64,000 nucleotides of DNA from Apostichopus japonicus (taxonomy: Eukaryota; Echinodermata; Holothuroidea; Aspidochirotida; Stichopodidae). The first letter of the stretch is position 1; each line of letters opens with the position of its first letter. Positions 11,728-22,615 of this stretch are shown one piece after another. The notes under the pieces were generated by a model. The model was not told the DNA's origin and did not search any database. It was given only the letters and a program-made list of their open reading frames with translations. The stretch covers positions 19,133,321-19,197,320 of the forward strand of contig NC_092578.1 of assembly GCF_037975245.1 (NCBI RefSeq). The letters are read 5' to 3'. Position numbers and translations under genes: made by a program.

Positions 11728-14311
11728 TTACAGAAAGGCGTCAAATATTTTCTGTAAGGTTTCCTTACTCCTGTATGCCACGAGCCCGCCAGAGTTTGAC
11801 CAACGGTTCTTGGCATCCAAACCCTCAGAGTCAGGTTTGTGGTAGGCTATTTCCCGTCCAGATAATCTGACGTCTTTCTCTTTACGACATTTATTCAGAG
11901 TCACCTCGAAATCTACGATCCCTCCCCCGACGGACTTGAGTAGCGCATGTGGCGCGCACGTATCCCACTTGTAAGTCTGACCTCTGGAGACAAAGTAGGC
12001 ATCTGTGAATTGTTCGATCACACATAGCATTTTGTAGCCGGCTCCGCTCGATGTGCAGACCCTGCCTACTCGTTCAAGTCTGGATGTGTATTCTTCTTTC
12101 TCGGCCGAACTGACAATGCAGTCCACGGAATCGTGCAGCGTCGCTTCGAGGGAGAAAGAACTGGCCGTGACATCCTTGTGACACACTCCCCATAGAACTC
12201 TGCCCTGCCAACTAACAAAGAGAAAGATCAAGTAAATATCAACATTTGGGGCAAAAAATCGGTCAAATAGTGAAATATGGGGAAGAGATACAATAGCATT
12301 ATCGTTTGTTGCATAAATCCATTTTTATTTTTTCCTAGTAGTTTTGAAGATTTTTTGTTTTTGATTGTTGGGCTTGCAATGAAGTATGAAGACCAAACCT
12401 ACGTTTTATCTTTGTTCTCAGCAAACGGTTGGTTGACCACACCCATGACTGGTTCCCCTGTGGTGGTATCAAATACCCCTATCAATACCAAAGCACACTG
12501 AAGGCCATTGGAGTAAATACCATCCTTTGGTGTACTGTCCTCATTTCCTTTGATAAACTCAGAGGTGCCATCTGCAAAGAAAATCAGATCATAAAAAACA
12601 TAGAACATTGAGGCAAAATATGTCAATTTCTTAACTCTTCATTTTTCTTTTTAATTGGTGGTGGAGAAAACCCTTCAGTGGAATATACACAGTATGTTAA
12701 TGGTGGATGTTGTATGTGTCTTTCCTCAGTGCTACGGTTTTCTGTGTCATTCAACCATAAACACCACTCACAACTTTTGTAAATTCAATCATTTCAAATC
12801 ATAAAGATTTCAACGTAAAAACTCTTTTGAATGTCCTATGTCTTAATTTATTGATTTTATTACTAACGATGACCATCGGGAAGAGGTTGAATTAGTATCA
12901 AATTAAAAATTAGAAATAATTTAGATTGGCAATCAAATGGGAGAGCATCACAGCCATTTTGTTTTACAGCTGGATCTTCGTTATCATCTTACCGTAGAGA
13001 AATTACGAACATTTTGGAAACACTTCCGTGTATCTTGTATTGTATTTTATGTCTCTGAATCCTGGCTTACACCAAACCAAAACCACAAAGTTTTGCCCTA
13101 TAGAGAAATATAAGACCATTGACTAGATCAATCACAAACTCTTTTTTTTTCTTACCGATTGGATCTATCCAAATACCAATGTTGCTGAGATCCAACTGCA
13201 AGGTTAGATTGGTGACCTTTGACCCAACATCCATAGACACCTCCTCATGTAGTGCTTTTGCCAAAAGGTGAGCTGCTTCTTTGTTGTTGTTGAGCACTTT
13301 GTTCAGGACGTCTGCGGTTTCAGAAACGGTCGGCCGGATGCTCACCGTAACCGTCTCCCCGAGAGTATTGGTGAACTTGTTGGTTTCTTCCCCAAAGACC
13401 CTCTCTGCAAGGTTTGTAAACTGAAGTGGCAAAAAAGATTATAAAAAATAATTGTGGTTGAGTTAGGAAACAAAAAGTAAAGGGCTTTTGATAAGGTGGT
13501 TTTGAGGTTTCAAAATATATTTTACATAGTATTAATATAAAAGAGAAAACTATTTTACAGATTCTGCTCAGGATTAGTTACATTGAATTGTTTTCTTCTA
13601 AACCTTTTCATGTATGAATCTCCTCATCTATCCTTCACACCCCACCCTCCAACCCCTGCACCACTCCCACACCAACACTCCTCTACCCCTGCACCACTCC
13701 CACACCAACACCCCAACCCCTGCACCACTCCCACACCAACACCCCCAACCCCTGCACCACTCCCACACCAACACCCCAACCCCTGCAACACTCCTCCCCA
13801 ACCACACCAACACCCCAACCCTTGCGCCACTCCCACACCCCCAATCCCTGCACCACTCCCACACCCCACCATCCAAACCCCTGCACCACTCCCACACCCC
13901 ACCCTCCAAACCCCTGCACCACTCCCACCCCTCCCCCACCCCCCACCCCCTGCACCACTCCACTACTGTACATTATTAAACACCTTTGTCTGATACAGTC
14001 ATAGGTAGCATGGAAACAATACATTCTCATTCCTAGATATATTTCTGGCATATTGACAATTCGAGAAATGAACGTTTGAACCTCTGTCTCGTATAACAAC
14101 TCACCTGTTTTTGAATTTCATATCGAATCATCTCCTGAATCAATACGTCCCCGAGGGTTTTAAAGTCGTGGACAAAGCTGTCGTCGTTCTTGTGTATATC
14201 GTCCTTTCTCTGAACCAGCAGCTTGAAGAGGGTATTCTCGGATCGAATAATTCTGGCAAGTTTTCCAGCTTTCTCAGAGAGCTTGATGAGACACTCCAAA
14301 AGGTCTGCCAT
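11728..14311 (-). CDS. INPP1: Inositol polyphosphate 1-phosphatase, 4 coding exons
   Basis: Proposed exons on the minus strand: 14311-14105, 13420-13156, 12571-12403 and 12211-11728, all GT-AG. Joined they give 375 codons including the stop (374 aa; human is about 399). The family (Li+-sensitive, Mg2+-dependent; IMPase/FBPase fold) removes the 1-phosphate from Ins(1,4)P2 and Ins(1,3,4)P3 in the cytosol. Visible motifs: start MADLLECL, DFKTLGD in exon 1, FGEET (metal-ligand Glu, ~80), WIDPIDGT (~153-160, metal-binding Asp pair, split by the exon 2/3 junction), GVVNQPF, GAGYK (~270) and KWDTCAPHALL (~295-305, third metal Asp). WSNSGGLVAYRS near the C-terminus matches the family ending. The ATG is chosen because MADLL starts the family; an acceptor 26 bp upstream (exon edge 14337) implies a 5' UTR intron. 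Oddity: the stop TAA overlaps a GTAAGT, so a further 3' exon is possible. Exon 3 uses donor GTAGGT at 12402. Confidence 0.93.
13640..13970. repeat. C-rich ~30-bp minisatellite in INPP1 intron 1
   Basis: Units of CCCCTGCACCACTCCCACAC followed by CAACACCCCAA variants, about 11 copies, wholly inside the intron between INPP1 coding exons 1 and 2. The INPP1 sense strand is the G-rich one. Open frames on all strands here are repeat artefacts. Confidence 0.93.
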
Positions 14312-14337
14312 GATTGATGACAAAGTCAGGTTTTGTA
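14312..14337 (-). other. INPP1: INPP1 5' UTR segment after a 5' UTR intron acceptor
   Basis: On the minus strand a pyrimidine-rich stretch ends in TTCAG just before 14337, followed by 26 bases and then the INPP1 ATG. This implies at least one non-coding upstream exon. A strong donor on the same strand sits near 14728 (AAG then GTAAGTGG), but I cannot tell whether it is the partner. Confidence 0.45.
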
Positions 14338-16755
14338 CTGAAGCGTAAGAAAAAGTTAAAAATAAGTAATTTGTGTTAAAGAGCGAGTCAATGTTGATAA
14401 AAACACAGATAGCATTGACAATACTCAAAGTTGAGTAATCACTATTGACTGATCTGATTTCTTAACCCAAAAATAAAACAGAATTATAAAAGGAAAGTAG
14501 GCAAATGTGACTGTGGAATGTGAATCAAACATTTGATCCAACTTAGTAGCACAATGTATTTTCTTCTTCAGGGTTGACTTGATTTCCAAAAGAATAAAAC
14601 ACACGCTGCATTCCAGGTATAAATTAATAAATTACTTGTTCATGGAAATTGTTAATCCTGAGATTTTGCTGTGGATAATCAATTATAACCAACAGTTAGC
14701 ACTACAACATAATTAACAAACCACTTACCTTATAAAGAAACTACTAGAAGGAACTACAGAACTAAAGCTTGGTTGATACACTCACTTTTACTGCAGTGAT
14801 CAATCTTTTGAAAATTTTCAAAAGGGCAAGTTTTTTTTTCTCAGTTTAATACAATGGCTAAAGTCCAATATACAGTACAACAGGATCACTGATACTGTAC
14901 GAGAGCAACAAAATCTTTTCTTGAAACATATGCTGGCGCTCACAGATGCAGATTAAGTTAACGGTAGCCGTCAATCACAGTATAGGACTGTTATGTAAAG
15001 TAGTTTGTCATGCAACACCAACTCAGAACCAGCATAAACTCATCAAACCTGGGGCATAACAAAGTAACTCACAGGTGGAAACCTTCTGCTTCAACTGAAA
15101 CGTTATCGGTTGAGGGTAGCCTCACCCTAGCTGTAACAAACTATAGTTTGTACCTGACAATTGGTAAAAGCATATGGAACTGTGTATGATCACTATATGC
15201 AACGTCCATTATAAATAGCCTGTATTACTGACATATCAAGACAGATTGTGACTTATATTACATTAGTAAGAGGTGTCCTAAAAGAATGACTTTGGCCACA
15301 GAATTAACTTTAAATGTGTTGTAGATTGCTAACAAACACTGCTATTGGTGTAGATTGTGTTGCTAAACCATACTGTATGGTAACAAACCTTTAAGTTTAT
15401 GACAGTCATCAATTGAAGTGACTGAACTACTGAACTACAGCCAGGAGGATTTCTCACATGCCGTGCACCAATCTCAAGAGGGAAAGATCAGACTTCCATA
15501 ACCTCCATGAAAATTCATACCATGTAATTATAATTTTGTCAAAGTATGAAAAATTGTGTCAAATGTCATCCGTATGGATCTTCAACTTCGGAGGTTTACA
15601 ATTAAAGGGATAGGAAAGTCTCAGATGTTAACAAACCCCCCCCCCACGCCCACCCCCAAATAAAATACAGAAGAAAGCACATAGGAGAACAGAACATGAA
15701 ATACAGTATGTATAAGAAACACATTGGTATGAATCTCACTTTGGTAGCCTGTTCCGTTGCTAAGATACAAATTTTGCAATTTATTGGTTTGATTTGGATA
15801 AATGAAATGCATAATCATTTCTGATGTCATCCATAGACAACATATCAATGTGTTTTTCTTTTTCTTTTTCAATAGTTGCGAGAACTGAAATAACCTTTAT
15901 AATTTTGATGACAATTTCTGCATTGATCATAAATTGCAATAAATTACATAGTTTCCCATCAAATAACTGAATGACTTCCCTGTATTTAATATACTGTATT
16001 TCACAAAGTTCCTACAGTACTTATCTAATCAGGTAATGTAACAATGGAGGCAGAAATCCTTCCTTACTATGTGTATACTCCTTATGAAGGAATCAGCAAT
16101 AAATTAGTCTGTGGCAACAACATTAACCCTTGCCTCATAACTCTCTGAAAATTCATCACAACAGGAAGGCTTAGTTGGTGTCATCTAGAGTTCTTCAAAT
16201 GAACTTCTAACGGCTTCCTAACCCTTGGGACTTACTAGTCAACTAAACTAACACAGTACTGTACTGTAGCATTATAACATTCTAATATTATCTCCTATTT
16301 ACAGTAAGTGCATGATGCATCAAGAAATCCCTAACTTTTCTACCATTTCTATGATTTAATATGCCTAATGTTAGGCTTATTCTTCAACATATGTTTTATA
16401 GGTGGAAGGTATTCACCCAACCAGTTAATTAAGTTTTGTACTGGTACTTTATTATGTTAATATCAATCAGTAGTACATGGAGCTCTCAAAATTGTTTACT
16501 CCATCTGGGTTGATTACTGTAAGTCGTATACTGAATTACCTGATCAATAAGCATGGTACTGGTATTAAGTTATTTGATTATTGGGATGATAATGAAGTAG
16601 CTCTTATTTGTCAGTTGTTAGGGCACATATTTACTGATCATCAGTTGAATATACCAGTGTAATGGTACATGCTCATTTACCCGATAGTCAGTCAAATGAG
16701 TTATGGACTGGTGCCTATTTACCTGATCTTCGATTATATAAGGGATGCTTGATTA
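14338..16755. other. Non-coding DNA upstream of INPP1
   Basis: No coding exon supported. May contain INPP1 5' UTR exons; a minus-strand donor candidate lies near 14728. A poly-C run is present near 15638. Confidence 0.35.
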
Positions 16756-16763
16756 CCAGATTG

Positions 16764-17139
16764 CAGTGGCGGAGCGTCAATACAGTCAGAGGGAGTGGAT
16801 GCCCCCCCCCCTGGCGGACTCAAATGGACTGCTGGCGCCCTTTTTAGCTTTTTACCACTTTTAACTTATTTGCGATTATTGACTTTTTATTGCACTCTCA
16901 TCTACCTATTGACATTTGTCACATTTATTTGGCGATGACACCTTGTTATTCTTCGTTTATCTGCAAATTAGCAAGGCCCGGAGAGGGTCATTTCCGGTGA
17001 TCTAGGGTGTATCTTTACTCAAAAATTTCGGTACGCTCCGCGCCAACTCGTGGTGGCGCTCCGCTTAGAATAGTGTCGGAAGAGCCCCTATACAGACCAT
17101 TCTTGCCCCCCTTGACCAATACCTCTAGCTCCGCCACTG
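16764..17139. mobile_element. hAT-type MITE with 8-bp target duplication
   Basis: 376-bp element with termini CAGTGGCGGAGC and GCTCCGCCACTG (12-bp perfect inverted repeats), flanked by the exact 8-bp duplication CCAGATTG (16756-16763 and 17140-17147). 8-bp duplications and CAG-type ends fit the hAT superfamily. No transposase is present. Internal CGCTCCGCGCCAAC-type sequence recurs in the larger element at 52058. Confidence 0.9.
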
Positions 17140-17794
17140 CCAGATTGTAGGTGTAATATTAGCCTGGTGTAAAGCTTATTCAATGGACCGTAGGGAGATA
17201 ACCATGCAGAACCCCATGAAGAACAGATATATCCAGATGATGGTGTGAACTCCTTCCACTTCACCTAACCCACTACCCACAAACAATAATTATTAGCACA
17301 ACTTTACTTTTAGAACTAATTGAAAACCTAATTTATAGCCTAAATTTACTTCAGAATTCACCACTTCACATAAATACCTATATATTTATTATTCCTTGGG
17401 AGGACCCCATATCCACTAAACTTTAGGGCTAACACCCTCAGGGCCATACTCCCAATTCCCCCCCCCCCCCAAATCTTAGTGCTTACAAGTATACTTAACT
17501 TATTTAGGTCTCTATGGTACATTAAGTTATTATATAATGAATTAAGCCAGATTGTAAGCAATATATCTAAATACTTTTCTCTATGGTTTGATGAGTACCT
17601 CAGATCACCGTTGAATGTGATGGGATATAATTATAAGCAAGCATGCTGTCTATATTCACCGATCATGGGGAAGAAGCCACAACCTATTTTTGTTTGTTAC
17701 ATGCTAAACAATTTTAGGTCCAGGTACGAATGTTACAGTACATTTTGTTGTTTTATGTTGTATGTTGTTAAAGGTCCTATATTACTTGTGGTAC

Positions 17795-18060
17795 AATTAT
17801 AGAATACAGGGCCATTCATTAACTCTTCCCAGCATCCGGATGCGCGGATGCGCGGTGTGTCTGTACATGTCCGTACACGTATGACGCCCTCTAAAATTCC
17901 ATCACGTATTTCATTTTGACTCCGCATCCACGCATCCGCGCATCCACTCAAAAAGAAAGAACTGGGACTTTGACATTTTTTACTCACATACGTACTGACT
18001 GAGCATCCGCGCATCCGGATGCTCAGATAGTGTCATCGAGTGGCCCTGTATTCTATAATT
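17795..18060. mobile_element. Palindromic TIR element, copy 1 (266 bp)
   Basis: Starts AATTATAGAATACAGGGCCA and ends with its exact reverse complement. The flanking dinucleotide is AC on both sides. Subterminal blocks are CGCGGATG/CATCCGCG repeats. The interior shares TTCATTTTGACTCCGCATCC with the inverted copy at 47267. Confidence 0.9.
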
Positions 18061-19221
18061 ACTCCTTACTTGTTACAATGTTAGTGCTGGGCCTATATTT
18101 GATGTAAGTTAACTGTGTGTTATTGTTAATGGTAACGACCAACGTTACCGTAACTCACCGTTTTGACAACAGGCCTAACCGCTAGGCTGAAGTAGAAGAA
18201 CTTACTTTGTTTTCACATTAATTTTTCATTCTGTCTGTCTGACTGTTGGCCTAACTTTGGATTGTCTATCACTCTATGCGTATGACGATCTGAAGATGAA
18301 CAGTTCGTTTCCTTGTAGATCTGCCCCAGTCTAGTTAAACTAACAACAAGAATACAAGACAGTCTGTAATCTCTTCTATCCAGCGTCCAGGAAGTCACTG
18401 AGTCGGTAAGTTTATCATTGATCTGAGTTATACAGCAAGCCTGCGTACATAGGATTGGATAGGAAATAAGTTATTGACATCAGCCCCAGTATTCAAGAAA
18501 ACGGAAAGAAATAATGCAAAGAAAACGATTTGAGTGATTAGGATGATAATGAAATTGATACTGTAATTTGGTACTCGGTCGCTTGAGTTATTACATTTCA
18601 GAATGTGCCCCCCCCCCCGGGTACACATTGATGTACTCCCAATACACGTAGAGATTGAGTGAATCAAATCTGTACAATTATTATAGGTAAATGGCTTTCA
18701 TATAATATATGCAACAGTGAGAAACCAAGCAGGATATAACATAGGTTGTACACAATTCGTTTGGGACTAGGAAAGCTGTGATTGCGTCTTTGAAATTGTT
18801 AATGAACAAGGTAGGCCAAATTAAGATCCTACATCGGTGATAAGTGGTATTCCTAGATATAACAATAAAAAGCATTAGGCCGGCGTTTGATGGTTTGAAC
18901 CGTAAATTGGCATGAGTTAACTTTGTAAATTGTAGGTCTAGACCTAATGTTGACTTAGCCTAGGCCTAGGCCTTCTCTTCGGCTGTGACTAGTGTTAGCC
19001 TAATGTTAACTAGCCTAGGTAACAAGGTATTAGGATGAGAATAGGCTAGGCCTGATGTAGGCTACAATAACTTGGATAGATGACGCAAGGGTCTAGGACA
19101 ATACTAGAGACGGAAACATTACTTTCTACTTCAGTCATTGTCTCAGTGAATTGGGGAATTATAGTCAAAATATAGCCCAGGCTATTTTTCAAAGGCCTAT
19201 CCTTGATATGCACTTGGTGGA
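18061..19221. other. Non-coding; CTAG-rich patch
   Basis: No gene seen. A poly-C run lies near 18608. 18930-19060 is dense in TAGGCCTAGGCC-type palindromes. Confidence 0.4.
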
Positions 19222-19510
19222 CAGTAGGACCAGTGCTGTGGGCGAGTGGATAAAGAAGGTGGAATTTGAAGCAATGAGGCTTAGCAATGGGAGGTTTGGG
19301 GTTTGATTCTCAGCCGAGTCAGAGTAAGGTGGGGTTTTCATCCAAGATCAATCTACGGTTTTCCCATCTGAAATGACTTTCTAACTTGAAAAGATTCTAA
19401 ATTTGAGTTCAAATGTTGAATTAGAAGCCACCTGACTTGTTAAGATGTAATCCATAAGCCCTTGCAGGTGTCTCCCACATTTGTGGGCGCTAAAGCATCG
19501 TAAAAATAAC
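19222..19510 (+). mobile_element. tRNA-derived SINE, copy 1
   Basis: Head resembles a tRNA: an A-box-like GTGGGCGAGTGGATAAAG near 19237 and a B-box-like GGTTTGATTCTCAGCC near 19294. The body has CGGTTTTCCCATCTGAAATG near 19352, shared with a second copy at 60540, and a tail hairpin CCCACATTTGTGGG near 19473. Boundaries are approximate. Confidence 0.65.
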
Positions 19511-19589
19511 TGCTGATGATTAATATTATTATTTGGCCTATGGTGGTAACTGGTATCGGTCAACAGCAGTAACCTTGTGTAACTTCACG

Positions 19590-19641
19590 TATTGTGTTAT
19601 GCCGCAGTGGCACAGATACAGACACTCTAGTTGCCATGTCA
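19590..19641 (+). other. Candidate non-coding first exon of MPLKIP
   Basis: The coding exon starts just after a splice acceptor, so an upstream exon is required. A strong donor (GTCA then GTAAGT) at 19642 is the best candidate seen in the 600 bp upstream. The 5' edge is arbitrary. Splicing an ATG here (19636) to 20198 would hit a stop at once, so it would be non-coding. Speculative. Confidence 0.2.
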
Positions 19642-20197
19642 GTAAGTCAAGTTGTATATAATTTTTCAATCTCAAACAAGGAAACATTACTTAAGTAAAT
19701 TATTCCACGGATGTAAACTTCACTGCAAGAGCAAATTTACAGACATTTTTATTTGCTTCGAGCAATTTTGACTCCCAACCTTTACAAGTATAGTTCTCAA
19801 CATTTACGGCAGAATTTGGTCAAACCATCAATGAAATCACATAGCTGAAGAAAAGTTCACTAAATCACTAGGCGAGATCATCATGATCGCTATCCTTTAT
19901 TACGAGAAGATTATTAGACTTACTATCATGAATTTACCATATATCAGACACATGGTGTTCAGGTACTTGGTCTTTCCCTAAACACTGCAGCATAATACAC
20001 CCAGACTATTGCAAATTACACACACAATGCTATCTTAGGGGAACCTACAGATTATGTATAAATAATGAAAGAAGGTTGAGACAAGTAAGAAACAAAGAGT
20101 ACAAGAAAGAAATAAAATGACAATTGTTCGGGTTTGTTTTCAAGTTCATGTATATTTTGTAGAGTAATATCATTCATTGCTTGTATGTCTATTCTAG
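19642..20197. other. MPLKIP upstream or 5' UTR intron DNA
   Basis: AT-rich, no coding exon; bounded by a candidate donor (19642) and the acceptor before the MPLKIP start exon. Confidence 0.3.
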
Positions 20198-20208
20198 CAT
20201 CCTTAAAA

Positions 20209-21404
20209 ATGTCTCAACCACCAAACCCCTACGCAGGTGGGATGCCAGGAAAGAGAACACCAGAGATGCCACCAAATCCATACCATGGGGGACATCCAGG
20301 TCAGAGGTCACCATGGGGTCATTCATCTCCACGGCACTTCAACCAATATTCCAATTCAAGGCAGGTCCACACATTAAATTTAATACGTACAGTATGTTTA
20401 TCGGGTGGATGAGTTTAATTATTGAAATGTGAATGCGACAACCAGTGCACGTTTAATGATCTCAGTGGACTAAGAGTACCTAATAGTTCCAATTTAACTC
20501 TGTATGTGAAGTTATTCCACGTAAGTCTCCGAGGCAAGATTTGTAGTAATAATATTATTGGTTGCTTCTCCATGCAAAGCTGAAAAGTGATTCTAAATTT
20601 GCTGTGATTCTAACTGCCTGCTTTTTATTTTACAGACAGCATAGTCAGAGCATGCCAAGTAACCAGTGGGGATATTCCCCTCACCATTCTGGAGGAAGTC
20701 CTCACTTTACCCCACCACACAAGCCAAGTTACTCTCCTATCCCCATGCAGCCTTTCTCAACACCGTATTCCAACAACAGGGGTCAGAGAGGGCGACCTTC
20801 CATGGGTGCAGGTAATACACCGTATGGGGACAAAAGACAGGGACAGAAGACATTCCACAAAGACAGGAGGTTCTCAGGTGGCGGTGGTGGACGAGGAGGT
20901 CATAAGGTAGGGAAACAATGTTCTGCACTGTTTATGATGTTGCCTGTTAATAGGTTACATCGTAGAGATGTATGTAACATAATATATTAACTATAACTTA
21001 ATTGTTATATTTTCCCCCACTTTCAGAGAGGATCAGATGCTCCCATTGAGCGATATGTAAAGGATGACATGTTGCAAAACCCCTGGGCTGAGCTGGAGAG
21101 AAGAGAGGGAAATCCCCCCGCTGCAACGTAGGTCGTCCGATACTTGAGGTTAGTCAACTATTTCTCCTTAAGTAGAAGAGAGAGACAGAGAAGAACAGAA
21201 AAGTCAAAATTAGCAAGCTAGTGCAACCATGATTCAGAACTAGATTTGTGCGTAAGAAATTTGACTGTTAACGAATGGTTTTCCCCAAAAAGAGTGAGAA
21301 ACAGTTGTTATCGCCTGTTGTACTTACTGCTAAATCTCCTTTTTTATTTCTTTTATTTTTGCAGACACATAGTCAGAAATGTTCCTCAAGTGCTGAATTG
21401 TTAA
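20209..21404 (+). CDS. MPLKIP: M-phase-specific PLK1-interacting protein (TTDN1-like), 4 exons
   Basis: Proposed exons: 20209-20364, 20640-20906, 21027-21127 and 21365-21404, giving 188 codons including the stop (187 aa; human is 179). The family is a nuclear, PLK1-binding, mostly disordered protein linked in humans to non-photosensitive trichothiodystrophy. The sequence is Pro/Gly/Ser/His-rich with NPYAGG and NPYHGG repeats near the N-terminus, an RGG-like GGGGGRGG stretch (~134-140), then the conserved C-terminal motif APIERYVKDDMLQNPWAELE (~146-165), the best diagnostic. Exon 1 begins at an acceptor (exon edge 20198), so there is a non-coding upstream exon. Exon 2 needs the second of two tandem ACAG acceptors, because the first puts a TAG in frame. 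If the donor at 21128 is not used, translation stops at TAG 21129-21131, giving a protein about 12 residues shorter. Confidence 0.85.
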
Positions 21405-21684
21405 TAAATGTTAATTTTTAAAGAGTTCCAATACCGCCAGTTCTTATGAATCCTGGTGTAGTTCATACGAACCTGATGCTTCGTCAAGAATGTTTTCTCT
21501 AGATAGATATTTTGTTTTCACATGTCAGCTCTGCATATTCATAATCGAAGCTTCCTATCTTGTAAATTAATATCGTCTAGTTTAAAAGTGAGCATTTATA
21601 AGCATATTACTTGTATCCTCAGTTGTCAGAAAGGTGCAGAATGGGTTACGGCCAGATGCTCACATGTCTACACTGCTAGGTTAC

Positions 21685-21690
21685 AATAAA
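21685..21690 (+). terminator. MPLKIP: Polyadenylation signal for MPLKIP
   Basis: A canonical AATAAA lies ~280 bp after the MPLKIP stop, in the sense direction, followed by an AT/GT-rich stretch. Another AATAAA-like string overlaps the stop codon at 21404 but is too close to be the likely signal. Confidence 0.5.
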
Positions 21691-22381
21691 TGTGCATGAG
21701 AAAATGGAATGTATGTGGTTGTTGGGAGATTCGCTGTATCTATCCTAGTTGATACTTTACTTGAGTTAGCATACAGTATATGGTTTCAAGTTCTCAGGGT
21801 GGGTGGAAAATATTCTGCACTGGAAATTTATTGATATAGTTCACTCCTTGCTTACTTATCCTAACCTTAATACATATATGCACTCTGATCCTCCTAGCCC
21901 ACCACAAAAACTGATAGCAGTTGTGCTCCCCCCTCCCCCCCCCCACCTAAATTGATCCACTTAAGGTCACTACCCACTTAAGTTCCTCTTCCTATCATCA
22001 TGAAGACTGAAAACAACTTCCAAGTGCTCATATATTTGACAATTGCTTGAAGCCCGTTTGGGTTAGTGGTTTGGTTAAGATTCCTGATAACATTTTTCAT
22101 CCCTCCATCAAGCACTCTGTGTGTGGAAATTAATGTAACTCTCTCTGTTAAACAATCCTCAAACAAAGATATAACAAATACATGAAACACATGTCTAATG
22201 TCAATTTTTATTATGATTACACAATCTTTCTGCACAGAGAATATGTATTAAGTTACTCTTTCTACTATATTAACTCCTTCAACACTTCTGTTAGTGCTTT
22301 AGTCAAGTCTTGCAACACCTTCCCAACAATTGTATCTATTCCTAGACTAATAAGATTCGTAGGATACGTATAAGATACAGG

Positions 22382-22615
22382 TCAATACTATGACAACCAT
22401 TGGATCAAGCTGATCAGGCAACTGGATCAAGCTGATCAGGCAAGCACTTGATCTAGCTGATCAGGAAACCACTTGATCAGGCTGATCAGGTAACCACTGG
22501 ATCAAGCTGATCAGGCAACTGGATCAAGCTGATCAGGCAACCACTGGATTAAGCTGATCAGGCAACTGGATCAAGCTGATCAGGAAACCACTTGATCAAG
22601 CAAGCACATGATCAG
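22382..22615. repeat. 22-bp minisatellite with TGATCA palindromes
   Basis: About 10 degenerate copies of a unit containing TGGATCAAGCTGATCAGG followed by CAAC or AAACCAC. Lies ~700 bp downstream of the MPLKIP polyadenylation signal. Confidence 0.9.

Noticed and set aside
13583-14004. Pro/His-rich and Gly/Trp-rich open frames in all frames
   Set aside because: Products of the C-rich 30-bp minisatellite in the INPP1 intron.
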